From assembly GCA_017871115.1 (NCBI GenBank), contig JAFCIZ010000002.1, positions 2,129,501 through 2,193,500 on the forward strand: a stretch of 64,000 nucleotides of DNA, written 5' to 3'. The notes below the pieces were generated by a model. That model saw only the letters and a program-made list of their open reading frames with translations. It did no database searches and had not been told where the DNA came from. How positions within the stretch are numbered: the first letter of the stretch is position 1; each line of letters starts with the position of its first letter. This stretch comes from Cunninghamella blakesleeana. Its lineage: Eukaryota > Mucoromycota > Mucoromycetes > Mucorales > Cunninghamellaceae. Positions 16,062-28,035 of the stretch are shown piece after piece. The position numbers were made by a program, and so were the translations under genes.

Positions 16062-17022
16062 ATGTCATCTATCTTAATCCTAGGATCTGGTTTTATTGGT
16101 AACTATTTCATAGAATTATTACAATCGCTTCAAGTACCTTATACAGCAACAACAAGAGATGGACGTAATAATACTATAGCTTGGCAACTTCCTTCAACTT
16201 TAGAGGAAGATAATCAACATTTAGATATCACACCTTTACCTTTAGCTAAAACCATTCTTATTACTTTTCCAGTTAAAGATCCTAAAGTGATGAAAGTATT
16301 TATTGAAACATATAAAAAAAAGTATGAAAATAACAATATACAATGGATACTTTTATCTTCTACGCGACCTTATACTTCCAAGGGTACTAATACAAGACAT
16401 TCACCACTTGATCCATCTGTTGATACTGGGCGTTTACCTGCGGAAGAAGTAGTATTAAGTTATCAAGGTTCTATTTTACATCTTGCTGGTTTATGGGGTG
16501 GTCAAAGGTATACACATACATAAAATAAAAAATAGAAAAATAAACTGGAATAGATATGAGGTTTTTTATTTCTAAATATAACTATTGTTTTTATTATTGT
16601 TATTTATATATAATATATTATATTCTAGACAACCAAAAAATTGGGCTAGTCGATTTGCAACGGAAGAAAGGCTCAAAACAAAGGTATTGGTACGTCAATT
16701 ACACTTAATTCATGGTAGGGATGTAGCTAGAGGATTATATGCAGTACATGACCAATTTCAGCCCGGGCAAAGGTGGTTATTAACAGATGGGGGATGCTAT
16801 GATTGGTTAAAATTATTTAAGGTGTGGGGCTCTGAAGAACAAATCACAACAATTCGACATTTATTAACACAAGATCCAGATGTACGTCAACTTTGGGATA
16901 AAAATCAAACTTTAGAAGAATTAATAGAAAACGGCGATGTGGATGTGAAACCTCGATTAGATTCAAAAGAATTTTGGGAAACTTTTGATTTAAAGCCAAA
17001 AGAATTCCTTTTGATTGAATAA
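16062..17022 (+). CDS. NAD(P)-binding Rossmann-fold protein (atypical SDR/epimerase-like)
   Basis: Two exons (16062-16507, 16629-17022) give 279 residues. The N-terminus is a clean dinucleotide-binding start, ILILGSGFIGNYFIELL, with GxGxxG at residues 8-13. Further on, ILLSSTRPYT and GSILHLAGLWGGQRQPKNW resemble the strand-loop regions of short atypical SDR/epimerase proteins, followed by a conserved-looking HGRDVARGLYAV block. A Tyr-x3-Lys catalytic pair is not obvious, so it may bind a cofactor without classical SDR catalysis. I do not recognise a specific pathway. It is divergent from MET3, but there is no evidence of a functional link. Confidence 0.75.
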
Positions 17023-18419
17023 CCGTGCATAAAAAGAGCATTTGTGTTAAATAGAATTTATATATATATATATATATTTATACGTATACATAATATTTAT
17101 ATTTATTGTAATTCATCAAAGTATTTATTTCATTTTATCAAAATAAAAACAAAACTATACACGTACATACTTAAAAATAATAGAATAGCCGTAATAAAAA
17201 TAAAAATAAAAAAGAAAGATGAGAACAATTAAAATAGATGTAATACAAATAAGTAAAATGATATGTAAATATTATGCTTTATTATTATTAAATGGTGCAA
17301 TTGTCAACAATATACCGTCAACACTTATACAAATCATTAGCTATCATTGTTCTTATCAATCATTATTACTCTATTTTATGAAATTACAAAAACTTAAAAA
17401 TTATTTATATATATCTTTTTTAAGTTTTGATTCATCATTTGCTATTCTCATAAAAACATATACATATATATATATATAATTTTCAAAGTATATTTAAAAT
17501 CATTGATATTCACATAGCCATTGCTCATATTCTATGTTATTTAATAAATAAATAAATTAATATAGGAAAATCACTTTTATGCAAAAGAAAGAATCATGCG
17601 GAGTTTTAATTGTGTTAAAAGAAGTAAAGGCTGTGTTTGTTTGATAATTAAGAAATATCAGAGGATATTTTAATATATAAAACCAAAGAGAGTTTTTTTC
17701 ATTCATTGCAACTAAGAATTACATATATATTATACCCTTAAGTGAATTTATCGATGACTTCAATTATCAAAATACTAAATTATATAATAGGTGCTATTAA
17801 ATATTTATGTTATCATTAATGTTTTTTTAGTATTAATAAAACTTTAAAAATAATAGTAATAGCTAACAAAAGTCAAAAAATCAAAAGCAAGCCATAATGA
17901 TGATAATGGGTAATTATATGTAGTGTTTATAAGTTATTAACCATTCTCCAATATAGTTTATCAATTTTTAATAATAATTGAAATTGTTTTTATTATACTT
18001 TAAAAAAGCATCGTAATAAATGCATATAGAATAATAAAAAATTAAATTTCAGGGACCGTCTTTTTGCATACATTTTTTCCAAGTTGTAGATAATAGATCA
18101 AACAGGCAGTCGTACAATACAAGGGAATTACTTTTCACTACATCTTATTTTTACATACACATATCAATATGTTGAATGTACACATTTGATCTATTAATGA
18201 TAATTAAGTATTCTAATATGTATTATTTCATTAAAATATTAATATTTATTTTATTTTTAAAAAAATACAGTAAGAGCCCAAACCACAGAGATCAATATTT
18301 TCATTTTGAAATTTTACTTATTAGTGTTAAAATTTTTAAATCCCGTTTTTTTTTTTAAAAAAAAACCATTTTTTCATTATCTTTATTTTTTTAAAACACA
18401 TTTATATATAAAAAACAAT
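17023..18419. other. AT-rich intergenic region
   Basis: 1.4 kb between two same-strand genes. It has a (TA)n tract at 17060-17078 and many A/T homopolymers. Short open frames (for example 17219-17479) show no protein-like composition. A T-run/A-run switch at 18347-18365 precedes the next start codon. No gene was seen. Confidence 0.6.
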
Positions 18420-20312
18420 ATGACATCCTTAAATAATGATACTGTCACAGCAATAGACATAATTGAACGGCAAAACAGGTTAGAACAAGAAGCTAAAGAA
18501 GCTTTACCTGGTAAATTTGAACAGTGTACTTTTAATCTTGGTTATGTACGACAACCTTTATTTGCCTGCAAAACTTGTGAAGAAAATAAAACGTCAACCA
18601 CTACAATCTCTTCTTCTTCTTCTTCTTCTTCTTCTTCTTCTTCTTCTTCCTATCTTTTACCAACATGTCAAAAAACAACAAGCAGCGGGATGTGCTATAG
18701 TTGTTCTATTGCTTGTCATGGAGATCATGAATTATATGAACTTTTTCCAAAAAGACACTTTCGTTGTGATTGTGGTGTAAGTGATAAGTTTGGCAAACAT
18801 CCATGTGCTTTATCAACTGTTTCTAAAAGTAATACTACTAACGAAGAAAACAGTTATAATCATAATTTTATCGGAAGATACTGCAGGTAATAATATATAT
18901 ATTCTTTTTATTATGAAAACATTTATATATAGGTAATTAATATATATGCGCCATATTATTATTATTATAATTTTAAAACGTATAATAATAGATGTGATAT
19001 GGAATATGATCCAAATACAGAAGCAGAAACAATGTATCAGGTAAAATTAATTATCAAAAGATTTATAGGAATAAAGACAATATTAATAATAATAAGGATT
19101 ATATATACTCAATATACATATATATATACTTTTAACTTTATTATAGTGTGTCGTGTGTGAGGATTGGTTCCATGAACGATGCATTGGAGAGGTAAAGATA
19201 AAATATAAAAAAAACTAAAAAATATATGCGTATACACGCATATATATATAGTAATATATTATTATAAACATTTTTAATTTATATTTATATAGATACCTGA
19301 AGATATGAGTGATTTTGAATCGTATGTTTGTAGATCGTGTACAAAACTTTATCCATTCCTTTACAATATAGATAACAAATTTTCAATTGGAATAAGTAAG
19401 GGTGACCAACAAGTACATAAATGGATCAATTCGCAGTCAATGGTAGTTAATCAACACGGAAATTCAAATTCAGAAATTACTTTAAATCAGAATGGTAGTG
19501 ATAATGACACCAACCAAGCTAAAACAGCCACTGTATTACTAAGTGAACCAATTGATAGTAAAGTTAGTAATAGTAACTCTCTTAAACGACAAATAGATGA
19601 AATCAATAATGAAGTAAAAGTTGATTCAACAGCTGATAATAATAATAAACAACAAAAAAATTTTGTGGATACATGTAAAAATGGTAAGGTCTATACTAAA
19701 GAATATGAAAAAAATAAAGATAAAAAAGTAGAATAAAAATAATATACATGATATAAACACTTTTATTAATCATTTCCATGTTATTATTATTTTATTTTAT
19801 TTTTAAAAAAGGCAACTATTTATTGAATGAACAAGAATCAATAGAACTATTTTTAAAAGATGGCTGGCGTGAACATTTATGTCGTTGCAAAAAGGTAATT
19901 AAAAATTCAAGAATTAAAAAAATACAAAAAATAAAAAAATAGAAAAAAGAGTATAATGAAAATTAAATAACTTTTTGTACTTACTAATTTAATTTTACTT
20001 AATTTTTTTATTTTATTTTTATATTGATATTAGTGCTTAAATAAATACAAGGAAAATAAAATAGAGTTTTTACTGCAAGAAGAAACGACTGTTGAACCGG
20101 AAGATGATGAAGACGCTGGAAAATCTTTATTAGAAGTTGGTACTGAGCAAATATCTCGGTTGGATAGGACTGCTGTCTTGGATAGTATAAATGCATATCA
20201 ACTACTATCAAAACAACTTAAAGATTATTTTAAATCATTTCAAGAGTCTGGTAAAGTGGTTACTGAAAATGACATTCACATATTTTTTGATGACAAAATT
20301 AAAAAAAAATAA
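18420..20312 (+). CDS. UBR7/Mlo2-like protein: UBR-box plus PHD finger
   Basis: Six exons (18420-18886, 18992-19040, 19147-19191, 19293-19683, 19812-19894, 20034-20312) give 437 residues. A UBR-type zinc finger spans ~38-155: Cys pairs CKTC and CYSC, CHGDHELYELF, and RHFRCDCG. It is followed by a PHD finger (~156-205) with CVVCEDWFHERCIG and CRSC, then a conserved C-terminal block (FLKDGWREHLCRCKKC). This order defines the UBR7 family (S. pombe Mlo2), proposed E3 ligases acting on chromatin. A poly-Ser run encoded by (TTC)n at 18609-18650 interrupts the UBR box. The ATG at 18420 is preferred over an upstream in-frame ATG at 18306, because the extra residues are a poly-T translation. Confidence 0.88.
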
Positions 20313-21217
20313 AAACACATATGACTCTTTATATATTTTAATTTAATTTAATTTTAATAACTATATACCAAAACAATAATTAAAAATGTGATAAAGAAAT
20401 TGAATATAAAGGTTCTTTTTATAAATAAAAATTTTTTGTTAACATTTCTTTTTTTATACATTTTAAAAATAATACTTTTTTTTTTTACTGATTACATTAG
20501 TAATATACACATTAAAAAAATAAAAAACAAATGGTTACTTATTTATTTAAAAATAAAGAAGGTATATAGAATTTATTTTAGTAATAATAAAAAAGAAGTT
20601 GCTACTGGAAAACCGTTCCATGTTGTTAAACCATACGTTAAAAGCCCAACCTATAAGCACTACACCTTTAATAAATAAATAAATTTTTACCTATGATAGC
20701 AATAAAATAATAATTATAATAATATAAATATCTATTTGTATGACATAATATGATACTATTAAAGTCCACGGCGTCTCTTTAAAACCAGTCATATACACGA
20801 TGGTTAATTATGATATGAAGTTGAAACAAAGGTTAGTTAACTTATCTTGTGTATTAAGATAGTAAATAATAGTAATAATAATAAAAGAAGCCATTATATC
20901 GAATAACGGAACACCATTCTTTATTTAAAAATAAAAAGCATAACATTGAGTCAAAAGAAGAGATAATCCTGTATAGATATAAAAAAATACGTAGAATAGA
21001 AAATATACCACGCCTGAAGTAAACTAAATACCCGTACTATGAACAATAAAAAGGTCAGTTCCCAAAAAACACAACCGTTTTGATGAAGATAATAGCAATG
21101 CCTTGAACAGTAAAAGGACATCACCAGAAATAAAGAACTACCAAACATGATAAAAAGCTAATAAAAATTTATATATGAATCATAACGCTAGTATATAATT
21201 CTCTATTTCTAATCCAA

Positions 21218-21264
<47 letters not shown>

Positions 21265-21835
21265 ATTTTTAGCTTAAATAGCACAAACTTCCTAAAATTA
21301 ACAAGAAAACGCTATCAGGAATAATCCTAAAGTAGTTAAAAGCTCAAATAAATTCATTTTATTAATTCAAAACAATAATATACAAGAATCTTTGACCATT
21401 ATATTACATTATAAACATACACAAGTGTAAAAGAATAAAAATATTATTCACTATAAAAGAAACAACCTCTATAATAGAAAATACAATTTACTTAAAAAGT
21501 AATTTTGAATTTTTTATAAAAAAATTAAACAGCGCTGCTCATTTTTTTATGTTATATTATCACTGGTATATTTTATAGGTCAAATATGTACTTGTTGAAT
21601 GTTTGTTTTCGTGCAAAAGATTACAATAAATTTAACATATATATATATATATATATATAGTGTTTTTTAACTGAATAAAAATATTATTTTTAATTTGGTA
21701 TACCTGGAATAATATATATTATAATAATAATAAATGTATTTTTGATAAGTAAAAGTAAAAAATAACAACAATAACAACAGCAATAATAATAACAATAATA
21801 ACAATAATAATATTTACATTATTTGTTTAATAATA
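20313..21835. other. AT-rich intergenic region, convergent 3' ends
   Basis: Separates the 3' ends of the UBR7-like gene and ALG2. It has (TA)n at 21220-21258 and 21639-21659, and (AAT)/(AAC)n at about 21766-21813. A short coding-looking tail at about 20590-20678 is reported under findings. No gene can be supported. Confidence 0.55.
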
Positions 21836-22932
21836 TTACAATAAAAGTCGAATAAAAAAGTACAATATGAATAAAGAAAATCCTAAAAGAATAGTAAGTA
21901 AACTTTTCAAAGCATATGAATGATGTAAGATAGCATTTGCTTTTTTAGCAGCCATCATTTCGTCTAATATATCTTGTAATTGATTAGCAAAAGTATACAA
22001 GGAGAATTTTGATTTCACATGAGCACGTCCATTTCTACCCATGGCTTTTCCATCAAACTCTTTAGAAAGAAATCCAATAATGCCATCGGCCCATAATGTT
22101 GGGTCAGAAGGTAATAGTAATCCTGTTTCTTGATCTTTAATGGTTTCTAAAGGTCCGCCTGTATTAGTTGCTATAACTGGTAAGGATGCATACATGCCTT
22201 CAACAGGAGTAATACCAAAATGTTCATTGGTGGGAGTATATAACAATAAAGTGGCATTGGATAGTAAAAATGTTCGTTGAGCATCATTAAAGGAGCAAAG
22301 AAAAACAACTTGAGTATCATCAGGAATCATCTCGGTTGTGTGTGGAAAAATTCTTGCTGTTTTTAATTGATATTTCTTGGTTGCTAAAGTATCTAATTCT
22401 TCTAAATAATCTACATTTTCTTGAACTCTTTTATCATAACCACCTAATTTTTAAAAAATAAATAATAATGATGAGTATATTTATTATAAATTAATTCATA
22501 TTTGTTTTTAATACCAATAAAAAAAAAATAAACGAGATATTACCTGCTAATACCAATCGATTATTGTTAAATACTGATTCTGGAATCATTTTTGAAAGTT
22601 TTAATTCGGCAAAAGCATGTAAAGCCAATTCAATATTCTTCTTGCGTTCAAATCGATTAATAGATAATAATGTGTCCTTAGGTGAGTCTAACAATTGTAC
22701 TTTAGGATCAGTGATATCGATAGGACGATCATAGGCATCAAAGTTAATAGGTGGATAGAGAACACGTAATTGTTTTTTAATGGATGGAAAAGATTGTTTA
22801 AACATGCCTGCAGTAAACCCACTATTGACAACAATAAAATCTGACATGCCTAATATTAAGTTATCAATAAAGTATAATAATAAAAAAGTGATTTCATCAA
22901 TAATAGTTACCTTATTATTATCTTATTATTAC

Positions 22933-22980
<48 letters not shown>

Positions 22981-23776
22981 ATATATGTATATGTATTACC
23001 TGTAGTCCATTCCTCTAAAGTATCAAAGACGCGACGATACGTTTCTTTTAATTTTGAATCACGAATAGCCAAAAGTTTATCAGGAAAATGACAATAAAAT
23101 AAAATGCGTGAAGGTGTAAACCATTTTAATAAAGGAAGGCAAGCACTGAGCTGATCCATAAATATAATATCGTATGTATCCTGTTGATGAGTAATTAACC
23201 ATAGTACTAATAAAAATTGACGTAAAATAGCACATACAATAAAAAACCTGCCAAATATATTTCTTGGAAGGAAATCACCAATCACTTTAATTGTTAGAGT
23301 GCCTATTTTTTGAAAACAACAATAACTATCAGTTATACATAGATATTTAAGTTCTCCTTCATATTAGTCTTATCTTTATTATCACTGTCTTTTAATATTT
23401 TTTGCTCTTATCCTGTTTTCTTTTTTTTTCTTTTCCTTCTTTCTTTTTTATTACCATCCCTTGTTTCTTCGAAACAGTGTTGAGGATCATGATGACTAGT
23501 ATATAAAATAACTTGATGACCTTTTGTTTGAGCAGCAATAGCAGCATCAACAACTAACCTTTCAGCTCCACCTTTTTATAAATAATAATAGCAATTATAA
23601 TAAAAATAATAGAAAAGGGAGAAATGTTTGTATATGTTGATGTATCTTAGTTTTCGTGTTGAACTTGTGCCACAATTTCTTATTTTTTATTTTTTAGCTT
23701 GTAGCTTACCAATTCCCAAATCAGGATGAATAAACGCTATTTTCAAATTGGATTGTTCATGTTGTTCTATAGGCAT
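21836..23776 (-). CDS. ALG2: ALG2 alpha-1,3/1,6-mannosyltransferase
   Basis: GT4-family, GT-B fold enzyme that adds the second and third mannose of the dolichol-linked N-glycan precursor on the cytosolic ER face. Five exons (23776-23710, 23571-23455, 23302-23000, 22849-22544, 22443-21836) give 466 residues. Features: [20 protein letters not shown] at the N-terminus (GGAER nucleotide/acceptor loop), [18 protein letters not shown], the EX7E motif EHFGITPVE (Glu338, Glu346) and NTGGPLETI. It ends in a hydrophobic anchor (~445-466). All four introns are phase 1 and split a glycine codon. Intron 3 holds a long (ATT)n tract (22912-22979). It is divergent from LSM8 across a 253-bp promoter. Confidence 0.94.
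22912..22979. repeat. (ATT)n microsatellite in ALG2 intron 3
   Basis: About 20 near-perfect ATT units between exons 3 and 4 of ALG2. It produces spurious poly-Tyr and poly-Ile reading frames. Likely length-polymorphic. Confidence 0.9.
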
Positions 23777-24029
23777 ACTTTCATATAATTTATTATAATA
23801 TTTAATAAAATAATACTACTATTAATAATATTATTAAATAGATACAGAAGACAAATATATATGAATATATAAGAGAAGAAAAAGAGAAATAAAACCAGAG
23901 AGTTTAAATATAAATAAAAGAATCGGAGGTTTAAAAGACCAGCCCACCTCAAAAAAATAAATAAATAAAAAAATTCTCCCTCCTCTTTCCATAATTTTTT
24001 CATATTAAAAATAATATATAAAATAGAAA

Positions 24030-24632
24030 ATGAGTTTACTACAATCATTTGTTGATCGTAAGTGTATTTAGATATATTATATCATTATCATTTTTCTATT
24101 TACGTTTTGCATATAAAATTAAAATCATGTATTATTACTCACAATATATATATTTTATAGAACCTGTTTTAGTAATAACTATGGATGGTAGAGCACTTGC
24201 TGTAAGTTATAGTCTGCACTTACTATTGTATTTATTATTATTTTTATTTTTATTATAATTATTATTATCATTACTATGGTTTATATTAACTGGATCCATA
24301 TATCTATTGAATTATACTACACATATGATAGGGGACGTTGCGTGGTACCGATCAAACATCAAATGTCATATTGGAAAAGTGTGAAGAACGCGTATTCTCA
24401 ATGGCTGGAACTGAAATTACACCACTTGGCTTATATCTCGTTCGAGGGGATAATATGTAATATAATAAAAAGAAAGGATATATGTGTGTGGATTAATGAT
24501 CTAATATATATGTCTATCCGTTTAATGTTCTATATTTATAGTTGTACTGTAGGGTTAATCGATGCTGAAAAGGAACAAGAAATAGATATAACCGAAATCA
24601 AAGCAGAACCTCTAGCAGTAACTAAATTTTAA
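24030..24632 (+). CDS. LSM8: LSM8, U6 snRNA-associated Sm-like protein
   Basis: Four exons (24030-24057, 24161-24201, 24332-24456, 24542-24632) give 94 residues, close to human LSM8 (96). Sm1 motif: VLVITMDGRALAGTLRGTDQ with NVILE. Sm2 motif: GLYLVRGDNI. It starts MSLLQSFVDQPV and has the acidic LSM8 tail EIDITEIKAEPLAVTKF. The protein specifies the nuclear LSM2-8 ring that binds the 3' end of U6 snRNA. Exon 1 is only 28 nt and exon 2 only 41 nt; both are placed with confidence because the Sm1 motif reads straight through. Divergent from ALG2. Confidence 0.93.
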
Positions 24633-25076
24633 ATATTCAAACAGCAACAACAACAACAAGGAAAAGAGAAAGAGAAAACGAGAAGCTTACATCCTGTTAT
24701 ACATTTGCTATTTTATTCTTTGTTTTATATTATTTAACATTATATATTTAATTATCACCTTTTTATCTTTATTATCCTTTTCACTTTTATATTACTACTA
24801 TTATTATTTTTATCATTACTGTCATAATAACTTTGTATCATAGCTCTATTTTTTATTTTTATTTTCACCTTTATTTCATTTTTGCCACATCAATTCAAAT
24901 AAACTTTTTTTTACTAAATAATATAAATATTTAATATTTTGATATATTCATTAGAAAAGTATTATCATGAGAATATTGTGTATTTTACTTACATATATTT
25001 GTAAATAATGAAAGAGAGGGAAATCTTAGAGCCAAGATGATTTTGTATTTACTAACATTATTTTAATTAACATATA

Positions 25077-25330
25077 CTATCTGGATTCTTTTTTTTTTTT
25101 ACCTTCATTTACTTCCATTTCATTGGTACTATTAGTTGGACTGGTAGAGTTATAGCATTTCGCTGTAGTTTTAGGTACTGAATACCAGCCCTACTTTACA
25201 CTATTACTTAAATCGTGATTGATGGGAATTTTGTAGGATACAAGCTTCGTAGCTTTCCTAGTAATGCTCATAAATGTGTAACGGTTCAATATTGGTTTTT
25301 TATTTGATTGCTTTTATTATTCAGACAGTT
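25077..25330 (-). pseudogene. decayed coding remnant, one in-frame stop
   Basis: One minus-strand frame stays open through TFMSITRKATKLVSYKIPIN (to the amber TAG at 25191-25193) and then continues as GWYSVPKTTAKCYNSTSPTN to a poly-Lys tail and TAG at 25077-25079. The same phase on both sides of a single stop, and the raised GC, suggest a protein relic. Family not recognised. An exon starting after the TAG used as an acceptor is the alternative. Confidence 0.3.
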
Positions 25331-25902
25331 ATTGTTATTCTTATTATTGTTATTATTATTATTATTATTATTAATGTAACTACTCTTTTTTTCTATCAAA
25401 CTTCCCTTTTTTTTTTTTTACAACAATCCTATATTACCAACCTTCCTCTACCTATTTTAAAATAACTTAAATTAATGAAAGCACTTAATATATGAGATTT
25501 TGTTGTTTATTTTTATATACTGATCAACAAAATTATTAATTATATATTTGATAAAAGAACTATATACATACCTATTATTTTTATATTTACTATTTATCGG
25601 CAAATAGTAACGATAGTAGTAATGGTATTTTACAGTCCACTACTGCTTAAATAGTCATCATATTATGAAGTAGTTTAAGCATTAAGATATATTTTTTTTC
25701 GACAACTAAGGTAGTGCATAGTATAAATATAATAGAAAGAGAGAGAAATGTTTATCTAATAATTATAATATTCAACTTCGGTTTTATTATCTAGCCTTAA
25801 GACATATTAAACATAAATGTTAAGGTTTTTATAAAAACGAGGATGATAACAATTGCCAGCGAAAATAACATATTGAAACGTAAACATCTTGACAGTAGAT
25901 AG

Positions 25903-26200
25903 CTATTTGAATCTGTAACAAATATCTTTATTGTTTTTATGAATAGGACTAATCAATAATTGAGGATCTATATTATTATTGATATCGTGATATGGTTCCA
26001 ATTCTGGCATGTCTATTTTAGCCCATATAATATAACTATCTTCGTCTACTATACAAGTTTTCAGTTTATCTGTGATATTTTCATTACAAATATGTAATTT
26101 TTTTAATGATTAAAGGTAGTTGATATACCCTAATAATTTATTAAAGTTGATCATGCCGAGTTTTTTTAAAAAATAGTTGATTCTCAATAAAAAAGGTTAC
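25903..26200 (-). pseudogene. decayed coding remnant, leucine-rich (F-box/LRR-like?)
   Basis: A single minus-strand frame reads INYFLKKLGMINFNKLLGYI and NYL, meets TAA at 26110-26112, then continues in the same phase as SLKKLHICNENITDKLKTCI through about 65 more codons to TAG 25903-25905. The L-x2-L spacing with SLKKLHI is like the LRR strands of fungal F-box proteins. The C-terminal part (WAKIDMPELEPYHDI) looks fully protein-like. A pseudogene is the simplest reading; the family call is tentative. Confidence 0.35.
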
Positions 26201-26318
26201 AAACAAAAAACTGAAATTTCCAAGCAAGAGAATAACACAAATATTTCAAATATATACAATGTACGCTGACAATATCTTGTACCACTCTCATCTTCACAAT
26301 GAAAATGTCACCCTTTAC

Positions 26319-26367
26319 TTGATGATGATGACGATGATGATGGCGATGATGGCGATGATGGCGATGG
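26319..26367. repeat. (GAT)n/(GGC-GAT)n low-complexity patch
   Basis: An interrupted GATGATGATGAC / GGCGATGAT tract, unusually GC-rich for this window. It would encode poly-Asp on the plus strand, but a stop codon lies just upstream in that frame and no start is available. Treated as a microsatellite. Confidence 0.7.
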
Positions 26368-26930
26368 TGATAGTGTTACTAAGTATAGTCTTATGTACTC
26401 CAGTTTAGTAAATTATATTATAATAATATCAGCAGCAATGATTACAAATAAAATAATTTTAAGTATTCGAAAAGTAATGAATGAATATAATAAATTTTGA
26501 AATAATATCCAATTCCAATGTAATATCTTTTTTTATCATTATTAAAAATAATAATAATAATAGTTTATTTGTATGATGATTATTTATAATTTAATTTTAA
26601 TTTTAAATAAATTATACAATGGAATATGAAGCAACAGTAAATGAAAAGTTTTACAAATATATATATACAACTTCTCTTTAGATGCGTCTTACCATTGGCT
26701 AAAACATTCATAAAACAGATGATTTAACATACTGAGTTAGCGAATTTCATTTCGAAATAGAATGGGTACCAAAAATCATTGATTACTTGGAAATATTTTT
26801 TTCTGTTTCACGATATGGGTAAATTTAATTTTCAATCAATAATATCTCAAAAGAACCAATTTTCAACTAAAATTATTAGCTGAAGATATTAGAAGGCGGA
26901 TTTTAAACTCCAAAACATTTTTTATATAAT

Positions 26931-27298
26931 TCTACAAATTTCATTAGGGCTGGCAACTATGCTGTTGATTTTAAGTTTGTAAACAAGTAACTCAAAGACT
27001 AGTACCAGTTCTAGACCTTACTAATTTTACATCACAAGAATTGGAAACTCATTTTAGGCTGTTTGGATAGACCCTAGTTCAAAGAATATTTCCCATGCTA
27101 TTGATGCCAGTGAAGATTATTTTTATCAGTAGAGCAATATTCAAAAGTTAATATAAAGAAAAGAGCTTGAACTCAATGGGAAAAAATACCATTTTCATTG
27201 AAGCAAATATAATAACATTTAAAATATCATTATATATCAACTTTATCGATCATTGCATTTACCTACTACAAAATATTACTAAACATTGTGCCCAATAA
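26931..27298 (+). pseudogene. frameshifted relic of a transposon-type protein (Fanzor/TnpB-like?)
   Basis: Four consecutive plus-strand segments read in order, in different frames. (a) 26931-26987: NFIRAGNYAVDFKFVNK. (b) 27002-27067: VPVLDLTNFTSQELETHFRL. (c) 27058-27129: AVWIDPSSKNISHAIDASED. (d) 27152-27295: SLNSMGKNTIFIEANIITFK, continuing for ~25 more codons. A TDGYAVDF-like strand, an 'F-T-x-E-E-L-x2-H-F-R-L' linker, a D-P-G/S strand and a following helical block are the order I associate with Fanzor/TnpB-like proteins common in Mucorales, where the DPG strand carries the first RuvC aspartate. The family call is inference from memory of the pattern. The frameshifts and internal stops show it is dead. 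Confidence 0.4.
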
Positions 27299-27715
27299 AA
27301 CAATGACCGATACCCCCATTGTTATTGTAAGTAAAAATTAGTTGTTAGATTAAATAGTATATTATTAAATAGAGAAAAAAAAAAAGGATAAAAAAAAGTA
27401 AATTATATCTAAATGGTAAGCAAATAAAAGTAATAAATAATTTCAAAATAGAAGTAATATGATCATCGACTATTAGCTAATTAAATATCTGATATAATAT
27501 CAATGGGCGAATAGTGAGATCGATTCAATACGATGAAGAAATATTTTTACTGGCAGTTTCCATTGGCAATTCCTAGATTAAAAATGGAAGATTTACGCAC
27601 CTCAGTTTTATAATGCGATTAAAACACTCGGGAATAGCAGAAAACGAAGGAATGCTAGTGGAATTAGAAGTTGATAAAAGTTACATGTCAAATTAAGCAG
27701 TACATCCCAGTAATA

Positions 27716-27838
<123 letters not shown>

Positions 27839-28035
27839 CATTTATAAATATTAAAAACAATATTAAGAACTTGCATTTTAAAATTTTGATTTTGTAGTAA
27901 TATGTGAAAAAAGCGATTTGTTAAATGAAGAACCTGTTAATGATTTCCTGCAGCCCATTTTAGTGTGTAGCCTCTGCAACATGATGTAGAGTATGTATTT
28001 AAATGCTGTTATTAATGTTTACAACTTGATACTAA

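Noticed and set aside
18306..18419. N-terminal extension of the UBR7-like gene from an upstream in-frame ATG
   Set aside because: The added residues are Phe/Lys/Leu from T- and A-runs; the ATG at 18420 gives a normal N-terminus.
23767..24048. Minus-strand frame across the ALG2/LSM8 promoter
   Set aside because: It overlaps the real LSM8 exon 1 and reads as Phe/Leu/Ile/Tyr noise.
26319..26440. Plus-strand poly-Asp frame
   Set aside because: A stop lies immediately upstream in that frame and there is no ATG; it is a GAT/GGC microsatellite.
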